Below, piece after piece: positions 21,585-30,384 of a stretch of DNA of 64,000 nucleotides. A model generated the notes under the pieces. That model worked only from the letters and a program-made list of their open reading frames with translations. It did no database searches and was not told the origin of the DNA. This DNA is from Kitasatospora paranensis (GTDB lineage: Bacteria; Actinomycetota; Actinomycetes; Streptomycetales; Streptomycetaceae). Position 1 is the first letter of the stretch. Every line of letters starts with the position of its first letter. The stretch covers positions 7,006,001-7,070,000 of the forward strand of contig NZ_BAABKV010000001.1 in assembly GCF_039544005.1 (NCBI RefSeq). Direction: 5' to 3'. Made by a program: the position numbers and the translations under genes.

Positions 21585-21739
21585 AACGCCGGACCCCTGG
21601 CCCGGGTAACGCGCTTGTCGGAGACGGGTTGTGCCGCGCGCCCCGCGACCCGGGACGGGCACCTGCGGCGATTGCATAGACTTGGGGGCCTTCGACCCCG
21701 CGAACCGACGCCGCCCGTAGCGACAGGAGCCCCGTAGCC

Positions 21740-22285
21740 ATGGCGATCCAGCCGATCCGCATCTTCGGCGACCCGGTGCTCCGTGCCACGGCACGTCCGG
21801 TCACCACCTTCGACAAGGAGCTGCGGCGGCTGGTCAAGGACTTGACCGACACCATGCTGGAGGCCCCCGGCGCCGGCCTTGCCGCCCCGCAACTCGGCGT
21901 CTCGCTGCGGGTCTTCACCTACAACGTGGACGGCGTCGTCGGGCACCTGATCAACCCGGACCTGTCGCTGACCGACGAGGAGCAGGACGGCCCGGAGGGC
22001 TGCCTCTCGCTGCCCGGCCTGCAGTTCGACACCAAGCGCGCGTACGGGGTCGTCGCCAAGGGCTTCAACATGCACGGCGACCCGGTCGAGATCGAGGGCA
22101 CCGAACTGCTCTCCCGCTGCATCCAGCACGAGACCGACCACCTCGACGGCATCATCTTCATCGACCGGCTCGACCGCGAGGCCCGCAAGGCCGCGCTCAA
22201 GGCGATCCGCGAGGCCGACTGGGGCGACGGCCCGGCACCCACCGTGCGGGTCTCCCCGCACTCCACCTTCGGCTCCGCCCGCTGA
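21740..22285 (+). CDS. def: Peptide deformylase
   Basis: Metalloenzyme that removes the formyl group from new proteins; 181 aa. The three family motifs are present: GAGLAAPQLG, EGCLSLPG (metal-binding cysteine) and QHETDHLDG (HExxH with two ligands). ATG at 21740 has CAGGAGCCCC upstream. fmt follows after 26 bp, so the formylation and deformylation genes are paired. TAGACT at 21677-21682 could be the -10. Confidence 0.95.
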   Translation: MAIQPIRIFGDPVLRATARPVTTFDKELRRLVKDLTDTMLEAPGAGLAAPQLGVSLRVFTYNVDGVVGHLINPDLSLTDEEQDGPEGCLSLPGLQFDTKRAYGVVAKGFNMHGDPVEIEGTELLSRCIQHETDHLDGIIFIDRLDREARKAALKAIREADWGDGPAPTVRVSPHSTFGSAR

Positions 22286-22311
22286 ACCCCCTGTCACGGA
22301 AGGCTCCTGAA

Positions 22312-23253
22312 TTGCGCCTCGTCTTCGCCGGCACCCCCGAGGTCGCCGTCCCCGCCCTGGACGCCCTGCTGGCCTCCGACCGGCACGAGGTGGTCGCCGT
22401 GGTGACCCGCCCCGACGCCCCGGCCGGCCGCGGACGGCGGCTGGTGGCCAGCCCGGTGGCGCAGCGTGCGGAGGAGGCGGGCGTCGAGGTGCTGAAGCCC
22501 GCGAAGCCGAGCGACCCCGACTTCCTGGCCCGGCTCGCCGAGATCGCCCCGGACTGCTGCCCGGTGGTCGCCTACGGCGCCCTGCTGCGTCCCGGCGCGC
22601 TGGAGATCCCGAAGCACGGCTGGGTCAACCTGCACTTCTCGCTGCTGCCCGCCTGGCGCGGTGCGGCGCCGGTGCAGCACGCGGTGCTGGCCGGGGACGA
22701 GGTGACCGGTGCGTCGACGTTCCTGATCGAGCAGGGCCTGGACTCCGGCCCGGTGTTCGGGGTGGTGACCGAGGAGATCCGGCCCGCCGACACCAGCGGT
22801 GAGCTGCTCACCCGGCTGTCGCACTCCGGGGCGCGGCTGCTCGCCGCCACCATGGACGGCATCGCGGACGGCTCCCTGCACGCCGTCCCGCAGCCCGCCG
22901 ACGGCGTCACCCTGGCCCCGAAGATCAACGTCGAGGACGCCCGGATCGACTGGGCGCACCCGGCGCTGCGGGTCGACCGGCTCGTCCGCGGCTGCGCGCC
23001 CGCGCCGGGCGCCTGGACGGTCTTCCGCGGCGAGCGGCTCAAGCTGTCCGGGCCGGTGCGGCTGCTGACCGCCGAGGCGTCGCTGGCGCCGGGTGAGATG
23101 GCGGTCGCCAAGAACAGCGTCCGGGTCGGCACGGGCAGCCACGAGGTCGAGCTGGGCGAGGTCCAGCCGCAGGGCAAGAAGCCGATGCGCGCGGCAGACT
23201 GGGCCCGGGGCGTCCGGATCGACTCCGGCGAGCGCCTGGGCGGCGACCGGTAG
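22312..23253 (+). CDS. fmt: Methionyl-tRNA formyltransferase
   Basis: Formylates initiator methionyl-tRNA with 10-formyl-THF; 313 aa. Seen are VFAGTPEVAVPALDALL at the N-terminus, the catalytic region NLHFSLLPAWRGAAPVQHAV and the C-terminal tRNA-binding domain from about residue 205. The start is TTG at 22312 (after GGAAGGCTCCTGAA), which gives the canonical MRLVFAG; no ATG or GTG lies closer. The rRNA methyltransferase gene begins 52 bp later. Confidence 0.95.
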   Translation: MRLVFAGTPEVAVPALDALLASDRHEVVAVVTRPDAPAGRGRRLVASPVAQRAEEAGVEVLKPAKPSDPDFLARLAEIAPDCCPVVAYGALLRPGALEIPKHGWVNLHFSLLPAWRGAAPVQHAVLAGDEVTGASTFLIEQGLDSGPVFGVVTEEIRPADTSGELLTRLSHSGARLLAATMDGIADGSLHAVPQPADGVTLAPKINVEDARIDWAHPALRVDRLVRGCAPAPGAWTVFRGERLKLSGPVRLLTAEASLAPGEMAVAKNSVRVGTGSHEVELGEVQPQGKKPMRAADWARGVRIDSGERLGGDR

Positions 23254-23305
23254 CCTCTGCCCCGCCTCCACCACTCACTTGTCCGCAGCACATTTCGAGG
23301 TTCCT

Positions 23306-24735
23306 GTGACCACCCCCAGCGCCAAGCGCGCCCCCGCCCGCACCGCCGCCCCAAGAAGGACCCGGCCCGGATCGTCGCCTTCCGCGCGCTGCGCGCCGTC
23401 GACGAGCGCGACGCCTACGCCAACCTGATCCTGCCGTCGCTGCTCCGCGAGGCCGAGCAGAAGGGCATGGACCGCCGCGACGCGGCCCTCGCCACCGAGC
23501 TGGTCTACGGCACGCTCCGGCTCCAGGGCACCTACGACGCGATCGTCGCGGCCTGCATCGACCGGCCGCTGCGCGAGGTCGACCCGCCGGTGCTGGACGT
23601 CCTGCTGCTCGGTGCGCACCAGCTGCTCGGCACCCGCATCCCCCCGCATGCCGCGGTCTCCGCCACCGTCGAGCTGGCCCGGGTGGTGCTCGGCGACGGC
23701 CGGGCGAAGTTCGTCAACGCGGTGCTCCGCAAGATCAGCGCCCAGGACCTGGACGCCTGGATCGCCCAGGTCGCACCGCCCTACGACGCCGACGCGGAGG
23801 ACCACCTCGCCGTCGTCCACTCCCACCCGCGCTGGGTGGTCTCCTCGCTCTGGGACGCGCTCGGCCGCTGGCAGCCCGGGGCGGCCGGCCGCGCGGCCAT
23901 CGAGGACCTGCTGCGGGCCGACAACGAACGCCCGGAGGTCACCCTGGTGGCCCGTCCCGGCCGGGCCACCGTCGCGGAGCTCCGCGAGGCCCTGCCGGAG
24001 GCCGGTGAGGGCCGCTGGTCCCCGTACGCGCTGACGCTCGCCGAGGGCGGCGACCCGGCCGGTGTGGAGGCCGTCCGCGAGGGCCGCGCCGGTGTGCAGG
24101 ACGAGGGCAGCCAGCTGGTCGCGCTGGCGCTGGCCGCCGCCCCGCTGGACGGGCCGGACGGCCTCTGGCTGGACGGCTGCGCCGGGCCGGGCGGCAAGGC
24201 GGCGCTGCTCGCCGCGGTCGCGGCCGAGCGCGGCGCCGCCCTGGTCGCCTCCGAGAAGCAGCCGCACCGCGCCCGGCTGGTGGCCCGTGCGCTGGCCGGC
24301 AACCCCGGCCCGTACACCGTCATCACTGCCGACGGCACCCGGCCCGCCTGGGCGCCCGGCAGCTTCGACCGGGTGCTGGTCGACGTGCCGTGCTCGGGTC
24401 TGGGCGCGCTGCGCCGCCGTCCGGAGGCCCGCTGGCGGCGCCGCCCCGACGACATCGCCGGTTTCGGCCCGCTCCAGCGCGATCTGCTGCGCGGCGCGAT
24501 CCGTGCGGCGCGGATCGGCGGCGTGGTCGGCTACGCGACCTGCTCGCCGCACCTGGCGGAGACCCGTGCGGTCGTCGACGACGTGCTGCGCGGCGAGGAG
24601 GGCGTGGAGTGGATCGACGCCCGTCCGCTGCTGCCGGGCGTCCCGGCGCTCGGGGAGGGCCCGGACATCCAGCTCTTCCCGCACCTGCACGGCACGGACG
24701 CGATGTACCTGGCCCTCCTGCGCCGCACGGCCTGA
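23306..24735 (+). CDS. rsmB: 16S rRNA m5C967 methyltransferase RsmB (Sun), apparent frameshift near the start
   Basis: SAM-dependent rRNA methyltransferase with an N-terminal NusB-like domain (IVAFRALRAVDERDAYANLI) and a Rossmann methyltransferase domain. The SAM site is LDGCAGPGGKAALLAA, and the two cysteines of m5C enzymes are in DVPCSGLGALRRRPE and YATCSPHLAETRAVV. The frame starting at GTG 23306 must shift once around 23341-23353 (a C run) to join the main frame, consistent with one missing base. The N-terminal tail is basic and proline/alanine-rich. A 15-bp hairpin follows the stop. Confidence 0.9.
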
Positions 24736-24747
24736 CGCCGGTGCTGT

Positions 24748-24788
24748 GACGGCAGGCGCGGTGCGGCCGCCGTACCGCGCCTGCCGTC
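24748..24788 (+). terminator. Hairpin terminator after rsmB
   Basis: A perfect 15-bp stem (gacggcaggcgcggt / accgcgcctgccgtc) with an 11-base loop begins 12 bp after the rsmB stop. Confidence 0.85.
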
Positions 24789-24855
24789 CGGGAATTGATC
24801 CACCGGCCGAACGAAATGCTGGACAGCGCGCCGCGGCTGACGGAGGGTGGGCCGT

Positions 24856-25827
24856 ATGGAGTTCACCCATCTCGGCCGTACCGGCCTGACCGTCTCCCGT
24901 CTCTGCCTGGGCACGATGAACTTCGGCCCGCACACCGAGGAGGCCGACGCCCACCGGATCATGGACACCGCCCATGAGGTCGGCATCAATTTCTTCGACA
25001 CCGCGAACGTCTACGGCTGGGGCGAGAACAAGGGCCGTACCGAGGAGATCATCGGCAACTGGTTCGCGCAGGGCGGCGGCCGCCGCGAGAAGACGGTGAT
25101 CGCCACCAAGCTGTACGGCGACATGGGGGAGTGGCCCAACGAGGGCAGGCTCTCCGCGCTCAACATCCGCCGGGCGGTGGACGCGAGCCTGCGGCGGCTG
25201 CAGACCGACCACATCGACCTGTACCAGATGCACCACGTCGACCGGGCCGCTCCGTGGGAGGAGATCTGGCAGGCGATGGAGGTGCTGACCAACCAGGGCA
25301 AGATCATCTATGTCGGGTCCAGCAACTTCGCCGGCTGGCACATCGCGCAGGCCCAGGAGGCCGCCCGGGCCCGCAACTTCCTCGGCCTGACCAGCGAGCA
25401 GTCGCTGTACAACCTGCTGGAGCGCAGTGTCGAGCTGGAGGTCGCGCCGGCCGCGCAGCACTACGGCCTCGGCCTGATCCCGTGGTCGCCGCTGCACGGC
25501 GGCCTGCTCGGCGGTGTGCTGCGCAAGGAGCGCGAAGGGGTCCGGCGGACGGAGGGCCGGGCCGCGCAGACGCTGGAGAAGCACCGCGACCAGATCGAGG
25601 CGTTCGAGGACCTGGCGGACGAACTCGGCCACGAGCCGGGCGACGTGGCGCTGGCCTGGCTGCTGACCCGGCCCGCCGTCACGGCGCCGATCGTGGGCCC
25701 GCGCACGCTGGACCAGCTGCGCGCGGCCGTCCGGGCGCTGGAGGTGTCGCTGGATCAGAAGACCCTGGACCGGCTGGACGAGATCTTCCCCGGTCACCGC
25801 ACCGCCCCGGAGGACTACGCCTGGTAG
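24856..25827 (+). CDS. Aldo/keto reductase
   Basis: NADPH-dependent oxidoreductase of the AKR superfamily (TIM barrel), 323 aa. The tetrad is visible: Asp in FDTANVYG, Tyr in the same segment, Lys in VIATKLYGDMG and His in YQMHHVDR. GSSNFAGWHIAQAQ and the C-terminal cofactor segment PIVGPRTLDQLRAAV are typical. It is closest to the Kv-beta/YghZ-like AKRs; the substrate is unknown. ATG at 24856 has GGAGGG upstream; an in-frame alternative lies 9 bp earlier. It is flanked by hairpins on both sides, so it is probably a single-gene unit. Confidence 0.85.
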   Translation: MEFTHLGRTGLTVSRLCLGTMNFGPHTEEADAHRIMDTAHEVGINFFDTANVYGWGENKGRTEEIIGNWFAQGGGRREKTVIATKLYGDMGEWPNEGRLSALNIRRAVDASLRRLQTDHIDLYQMHHVDRAAPWEEIWQAMEVLTNQGKIIYVGSSNFAGWHIAQAQEAARARNFLGLTSEQSLYNLLERSVELEVAPAAQHYGLGLIPWSPLHGGLLGGVLRKEREGVRRTEGRAAQTLEKHRDQIEAFEDLADELGHEPGDVALAWLLTRPAVTAPIVGPRTLDQLRAAVRALEVSLDQKTLDRLDEIFPGHRTAPEDYAW

Positions 25828-25861
25828 GCCCGCGCGCCCCGGCCGTACCGCCGGTCGCCGG

Positions 25862-25888
25862 AAGGCCCGCCGTCCCGCGGCGGGCCTT
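25862..25888 (+). terminator. Hairpin terminator after the aldo/keto reductase
   Basis: A perfect 11-bp stem (aaggcccgccg / cggcgggcctt) with a 5-base loop, followed by TCTT, 34 bp after the stop. Confidence 0.85.
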
Positions 25889-25904
25889 TCTTCGCCGCGA
25901 GTTA

Positions 25905-25917
25905 TTGACGACATGTC
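25905..25917 (+). promoter_or_regulatory. Possible -35 element overlapping a small palindrome, upstream of the AurF-like gene
   Basis: TTGACG (25905-25910) matches a -35 box and overlaps the 8-bp palindrome GACATGTC (25910-25917). A -10 match such as TACGGT near 25928 would be in range. The overlap would suit repression, but no regulator gene is adjacent. Confidence 0.4.
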
Positions 25918-25973
25918 TAATACGTCCTACGGTCTCGACAGGCCCCCATCCCCTGCGACCGAGGAACCCACCC

Positions 25974-26894
25974 ATGGCGACCACCGCGCGCACCGCCACC
26001 ACCGGCGTCCTGGAGGAGCGGCACCGGCAGCGCCGGCGTACCGCCGAGCGCCTCCTCGCCTCGTCCGCCAAACTCTCCTTCGACCCGCTCAAGGACATCG
26101 ACTGGGACGCCGAGCCCGTCCCCGGCGCCCACTGGATCGCCCCCGAGCACACCTCCCTCTACGGCACCGGCCTCTGGGCGGGCCTGACCGAGGAGCAGCG
26201 GATCGAGCTCGGCAAGCACGAGGTGGCGAGCGTCGCCAGCGTCGGCATCTGGTTCGAGGAGATCCTGATGCAGATGCTGCTGCGGCACGCCTACGACCTC
26301 GACCCCACCAGCGCCCATGTCCAGTACGCCCTCACCGAGATCGCCGACGAGTGCCGGCACTCCGTCATGTTCGCCCGGATGATCGCCACGATGGGCGCCC
26401 CGGCGTACGGGCCGGGCCGGCTCGCGCAGCAGCTCGGCCGGGTGTTCAAGGCGATCTCCACGCACAGCCAGACCTTCGGCGGCACCATGTACGTCGAGGA
26501 GATCCTCGACGCCTTCCAGCGCGAGATGATGAACGACGAGGCCCTGCAGCCGCTCGTCCGGCAGGTCTCCCGGATCCACGTCATCGAGGAGTCCCGGCAC
26601 ATCACGTACGCCCGCGAGGAGCTGCAGCGCCAGGACCTCGGCTTCGTCCGGCGCCGCGTCGAGCAGCTGCTGATGGGCGTGGTCGTCTACTTCGCCACCA
26701 CCCGGCTGATCCACCCGCGGGTCTACGCCGCCGTCGGCATCGACCCCGCCGCGGGTGCCCGGGCCGCTCGGGAGAACCCGCACTGGCGTGCCGCGAAGAC
26801 CGCGAAGGCCGCCAAGGTCGTCGGCGTCCTGGACCGGGCCGGCCTGGTCGGGCGCACCAACCGGTGGCTGCTGCGGGCCGCGGGTGTCGTCTGA
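25974..26894 (+). CDS. AurF-like diiron oxygenase
   Basis: 306 aa, all-helical. The iron-ligand pattern of the AurF (p-aminobenzoate N-oxygenase) family is present: EE in GIWFEEILMQ, ExxxH in ALTEIADECRHSVMFARM, E in MYVEEILDAFQREMM and ExxxH in HVIEESRHITYAREEL. AurF oxidises arylamines to nitro compounds, but most genomic members have unknown substrates. No biosynthetic genes flank it, so a role in a secondary metabolite pathway is not supported here. ATG at 25974 has CGAGGAAC upstream. The next gene starts 47 bp later and may be co-transcribed. Confidence 0.8.
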   Translation: MATTARTATTGVLEERHRQRRRTAERLLASSAKLSFDPLKDIDWDAEPVPGAHWIAPEHTSLYGTGLWAGLTEEQRIELGKHEVASVASVGIWFEEILMQMLLRHAYDLDPTSAHVQYALTEIADECRHSVMFARMIATMGAPAYGPGRLAQQLGRVFKAISTHSQTFGGTMYVEEILDAFQREMMNDEALQPLVRQVSRIHVIEESRHITYAREELQRQDLGFVRRRVEQLLMGVVVYFATTRLIHPRVYAAVGIDPAAGARAARENPHWRAAKTAKAAKVVGVLDRAGLVGRTNRWLLRAAGVV

Positions 26895-26941
26895 GGGGAG
26901 CCCGCGGCGCGCGGCGCGGCGCCGTACGCCAGAATGATCAT

Positions 26942-27580
26942 GTGCAGCCGATCAGCCACCCGGTCCCGTACTACTCCCAGTGGGAATCCCCCGACCTCGT
27001 CCCCGACATCCTCGCCGGCACCGTCGAGGCCGACGACGACCCGCGCTGGGAGCAGTCCGGGGCGCCCGACCGCGCGGAGTACGCCTACTGGTCGTGGCGC
27101 GCCTGCGGCATGGCCTGCCTGCGGATGGCGCTCGACCACTGGTGGGGCGTCGCCCCGCCGATCGTCTCGCTCGCCGAGGAGGCCCGCGCCGCCGGCGCCT
27201 ACGTCCGCCACCCCGACGGCCGCCTCGACGGGCTGATCCACGCCCCGTTCGCCGCCTACGCCCACGACCGCTGGGGCCTGCAGGCCGAGGCGCGCTCCCC
27301 GCTGCCCGCGGAGGAGCTGGCCGGCCACCTCGCCGCCGGACGGCTGCCGATGATCTCCGTCCACCCGTCCGTCCGCACCCTCGACCCGGCGCCGCCGCGC
27401 ACCGGCGGCCACCTGGTGCTCGCCGTCGGGGCCGACGACGAGGCGCTGCTCGTCCACAACCCGTCCGGCTTCCCCGGCGGGTCGCAGCAGTTCGCCCGCA
27501 TCCCGTGGGCCGACCTCGGACGCTTCTACGCCGGCCGCGGTGTCCTGCTGGGGCCGCCCACCGGCCGCCGCACCGAGTAG
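26942..27580 (+). CDS. Peptidase C39-like protein
   Basis: 212 aa, cysteine-peptidase-like fold. A cysteine in WRACGMACLRMALDHWW near residue 55, a histidine in GGHLVLAVGADDE near 160 and an asparagine in LVHNPSGFPGGS together match the C39_2 papain-like catalytic triad. Such stand-alone proteins often lack a known substrate; here there is no signal peptide and no adjacent bacteriocin or export gene. It begins with GTG at 26942, 47 bp after the AurF-like gene. Confidence 0.7.
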   Translation: MQPISHPVPYYSQWESPDLVPDILAGTVEADDDPRWEQSGAPDRAEYAYWSWRACGMACLRMALDHWWGVAPPIVSLAEEARAAGAYVRHPDGRLDGLIHAPFAAYAHDRWGLQAEARSPLPAEELAGHLAAGRLPMISVHPSVRTLDPAPPRTGGHLVLAVGADDEALLVHNPSGFPGGSQQFARIPWADLGRFYAGRGVLLGPPTGRRTE

Positions 27581-27699
27581 CCGCGGCGCGGCGCCCCGGC
27601 GGTGCGGCGTCCGTCCGCACCGTGAGCGGCCCGGCCGGCCCGCTCGGAGGCGCTGCTAGCGTGGGCCCCCAGTGATCACCCGCACCGCCGGAGGCCGCC

Positions 27700-28523
27700 G
27701 TGACCCATGCCGAACCGCTCCCCGACGCACCGCTGTTGAGCACCCGCGCGGTCGACGTGGTACGCGACGGCCGGTACCTGCTGAGCGGGATCAGCCTCGA
27801 CGTGGAGGCCGGCCAGCACTGGGCGCTGCTGGGGGCCAACGGGGCGGGCAAGTCCACCCTGCTCGCCCTGCTCGGCGCCGTCTCGCACCCCACCCACGGC
27901 GAGGTCCACGTCCTCGGGCGGCAGCTCGGCCGGGTCGACATCCGGGCGCTGCGCACCCACCTCGGGCACGTCAACCCGCGGCACCCGCTGCGGTCGCCGC
28001 TCAGCGTGCGCGACGTCGTCCTCACCGGGCTCACCAACAGCATCGAACCCGAACCCCGCCGCCGGCCCACCCCCGACCAGACCGCGCACGCCGAGCACCT
28101 GCTCGACCTCATGGGCATGGCCGAGCGCACCAAGGACACCTGGCCCACCCTCTCCCAGGGGAGCGCGGCCGGGTCCTGATCGCCCGCGCCCTGATGCCCC
28201 GGCCCCGGCTGCTGCTCCTCGACGAGCCCGCCACCGGCCTCGACCTGACCGCCCGTGAACTCCTGCTCGGCAGCCTGGACCTGCTCCGCCGGCGCCACCC
28301 GCAGCTCGCCACGGTGCTGGTCACCCACCACCTGGAGGAGCTGCCGGAGACGACCACGCACGCCCTGCTGCTGCGCGACGGGCGGACGGTCGCCTCCGGC
28401 CCGGTGCACGAGGTGCTCACCACCGAGCTGGTCAGTGAATGCTTCGGACACCCCATCAGCATCACCCGCCACGAGGGACGCTGGACGGCGCGGGCCGCCC
28501 GCCGCGCGCCCGCCGATCTCTGA
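27700..28523 (+). CDS. ABC transporter ATP-binding protein, apparent frameshift
   Basis: ATPase subunit of about 275 aa. Walker A is LLGANGAGKSTLLALLG near residue 48. The frame breaks at a G run (28158-28161); adding one G restores the ABC signature TLSQGERGRVLIARALM and leads straight into Walker B LLLLDEPATGLD and the H-loop VTHHLEELP. With that repair the protein is complete. It looks like stand-alone ModF/YlmA-like ATPases. No permease or binding protein is adjacent, so the cargo is unknown. GTG at 27700 sits after GGAGGCCGCC. Confidence 0.8.
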
Positions 28524-28549
28524 CGCCGCGGGCACCCCGCCGCCCGGGC

Positions 28550-29404
28550 TCAGCTCGCGGTCGGCAGGCCGATCGGGTTGACCTGCGGCAGCTCCGCCCG
28601 GCAGGCGGTCGAGATCGGCCGCAGGGCGGCCGCCAGCTCGTCCAGCTCCGCCCGGTGGAAGCCCGCCCACACGCGGGCCGCCGCCAGGTCCGTGACGGCC
28701 TCCAGCGCCCGGTGCCGGGAGCGGCCCTCGGTGGTGATCGCACCGTCGGCGCCCAGCCAGCCCCGCTCGGCCAGCCGTGCGGAGGCGGCGTCCCACTCGG
28801 TGTCCGTCCAGCCGCGGTGCGGCTGCAGCACCTCGCGGCGCACGTCCAGGGCGCAGCGCAGGACGAGCGCCTCGCAGCCGTCCAGGTCCTCGGCGACCAG
28901 GGCCGCCACGTGGCCGTCGCCGCGGTGCTCGCGCAGCACGGTGGTCGCCTGCCACAGCCGGGCCAGCGGGCCGTCCGGGCGGGGCAGGGCGGCGTTGGCG
29001 GCGGCCAGCACGCGGCCGCTGCAGTCCAGGCCGTCGACGGCCCGTTCCAGGAGCTCCACCGAGCGGTCGATCAGATCCGGCTTCACGCTCTCCAGCACCC
29101 GGGTCAGCGCCGCGGTCGCCCCCTCGACCCGGGCCGCCAGGGCGGCCTCCGGTGCGGCCCGGTCCCAGACGTCCGGCAGTGCCCGCCCGACCATCGACGG
29201 CGCGAAGTTGAAGAACGCCGCCACCACCGGGGCCGCGTCCACCGCCCCCAGCGGGGCGGACCGGCCGCCGAAGTAGCCGCGCCAGTAGCCGCGCAGGCCG
29301 GCCGCCTCGTAGGCCGCCCGGCCCTCCGGCGAGAAGTAGGTGAGGGCGTGCACGGGCTCGAAGAGCCACCACAGGGCGCGGGCGGGATGGACGAGTTCAG
29401 CCAT
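28550..29404 (-). CDS. SCO6745-like protein (helical, function unknown)
   Basis: 284 aa of mainly helical sequence, resembling the actinobacterial family named after SCO6745. Typical segments are the start LVHPARALWWLFEPVHALTY, then NFAPSMVGRALPDVW, and a winged-helix-like part around 195-250 (WDAASARLAERGWLGADGAI, TEGRSRHRALEAVTD). No signal peptide or membrane span. It lies tail-to-tail with the ABC ATPase gene and divergent from rpe. The start is ATG at 29404, with AAAGG upstream. Confidence 0.65.
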   Translation of the reverse strand: MAELVHPARALWWLFEPVHALTYFSPEGRAAYEAAGLRGYWRGYFGGRSAPLGAVDAAPVVAAFFNFAPSMVGRALPDVWDRAAPEAALAARVEGATAALTRVLESVKPDLIDRSVELLERAVDGLDCSGRVLAAANAALPRPDGPLARLWQATTVLREHRGDGHVAALVAEDLDGCEALVLRCALDVRREVLQPHRGWTDTEWDAASARLAERGWLGADGAITTEGRSRHRALEAVTDLAAARVWAGFHRAELDELAAALRPISTACRAELPQVNPIGLPTAS

Positions 29405-29591
29405 CGACTGACCTTTCTGGCGCGGACCGGCGCCCGGGGGCGGGCCGGGGCGCATGCGGCAGCCGGCACCCCCTGCTGTGATGCGGGTCACCCCCGGCAG
29501 TGCCGTTCCCCGCCCGCCGTCGCGACCCGCGATGATGGGGGCGAGGCGGCCGCAGACCGCCGACCGCACCGAGCTGTGAAGGTACCCGGAA

Positions 29592-30275
29592 ATGGCGCAG
29601 ATCAACCCCAGCATCCTCTCCGCCGACTTCGCCCGCCTGGCGGACGAGGCCGAGGCCGTCCGCGGGGCGGACTGGCTGCACGTGGACGTCATGGACAACC
29701 ACTTCGTCCCCAACCTGACGCTGGGCGTGCCGGTCGTCGAGTCGCTGGCCCGGGCCACCGACACCCCGCTCGACTGCCACCTGATGATCGAGCAGCCCGA
29801 CCGCTGGGCCCCGCAGTACGTGGAGGCCGGGGCCGGCTCCGTCACCTTCCACGTGGAGGCCGCGGCCGCGCCCGTCCGGCTCGCCCGCGAGATCCGCGCC
29901 AAGGGCGCCCGGGCCTCGATGGCGCTGCGTCCCGCCACGCCGATCGAGCCGTACGAGGACCTGCTGCCCGAGCTGGACATGGTGCTCATCATGACCGTCG
30001 AGCCCGGCTTCGGCGGCCAGGCCTTCCTGGACATCATGCTGCCGAAGATCCGCCGCACCCGGGAGCTGATCTCCAAGCACGGCCTCGGCCTCTGGCTCCA
30101 GGTCGACGGCGGGGTCGCCGCCTCCACCATCGAGCGCTGCGCCGAGGCGGGCGCGGACGTCTTCGTGGCGGGCTCGGCCGTCTACAGCGCGGACGACCCG
30201 GCCGAGGCCGTCCGCGCCCTGCGCGCCCGGGCCGAGGCGGCCACCGCCACCGCCCCCTGGGCCTGCCGGCACTGA
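29592..30275 (+). CDS. rpe: Ribulose-phosphate 3-epimerase
   Basis: Pentose-phosphate and carbon-cycling enzyme, 227 aa, TIM barrel. Seen are INPSILSADFARLADE at the N-terminus, the metal/acid site in WLHVDVMDNHFVPNLTLG, HLMIEQPDRW, and the phosphate site VDGGVAASTIERCAEAGADV. In many streptomycetes rpe lies close to rsmB; here five accessory genes separate them. A terminator hairpin follows. Confidence 0.95.
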   Translation: MAQINPSILSADFARLADEAEAVRGADWLHVDVMDNHFVPNLTLGVPVVESLARATDTPLDCHLMIEQPDRWAPQYVEAGAGSVTFHVEAAAAPVRLAREIRAKGARASMALRPATPIEPYEDLLPELDMVLIMTVEPGFGGQAFLDIMLPKIRRTRELISKHGLGLWLQVDGGVAASTIERCAEAGADVFVAGSAVYSADDPAEAVRALRARAEAATATAPWACRH

Positions 30276-30293
30276 TCCGCGGGCGGACGCGGG

Positions 30294-30322
30294 GCCCTCG
30301 GCGCCGCCGCTGCGCCGAGGGC
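30294..30322 (+). terminator. Hairpin terminator after rpe
   Basis: A perfect 11-bp stem (gccctcggcgc / gcgccgagggc) with a 7-base loop, 18 bp after the rpe stop. Confidence 0.8.
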
Positions 30323-30384
30323 GGCGCAGGCCCGCGGCCTGACGGCCCGTAGAGTACCGCCCACGATCGAACGGGGGAGGGGCC

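Noticed and set aside
24856..29404. Genes between rsmB and rpe as a mobile island
   Set aside because: There is no integrase, transposase, tRNA, flanking repeat or change in base composition.
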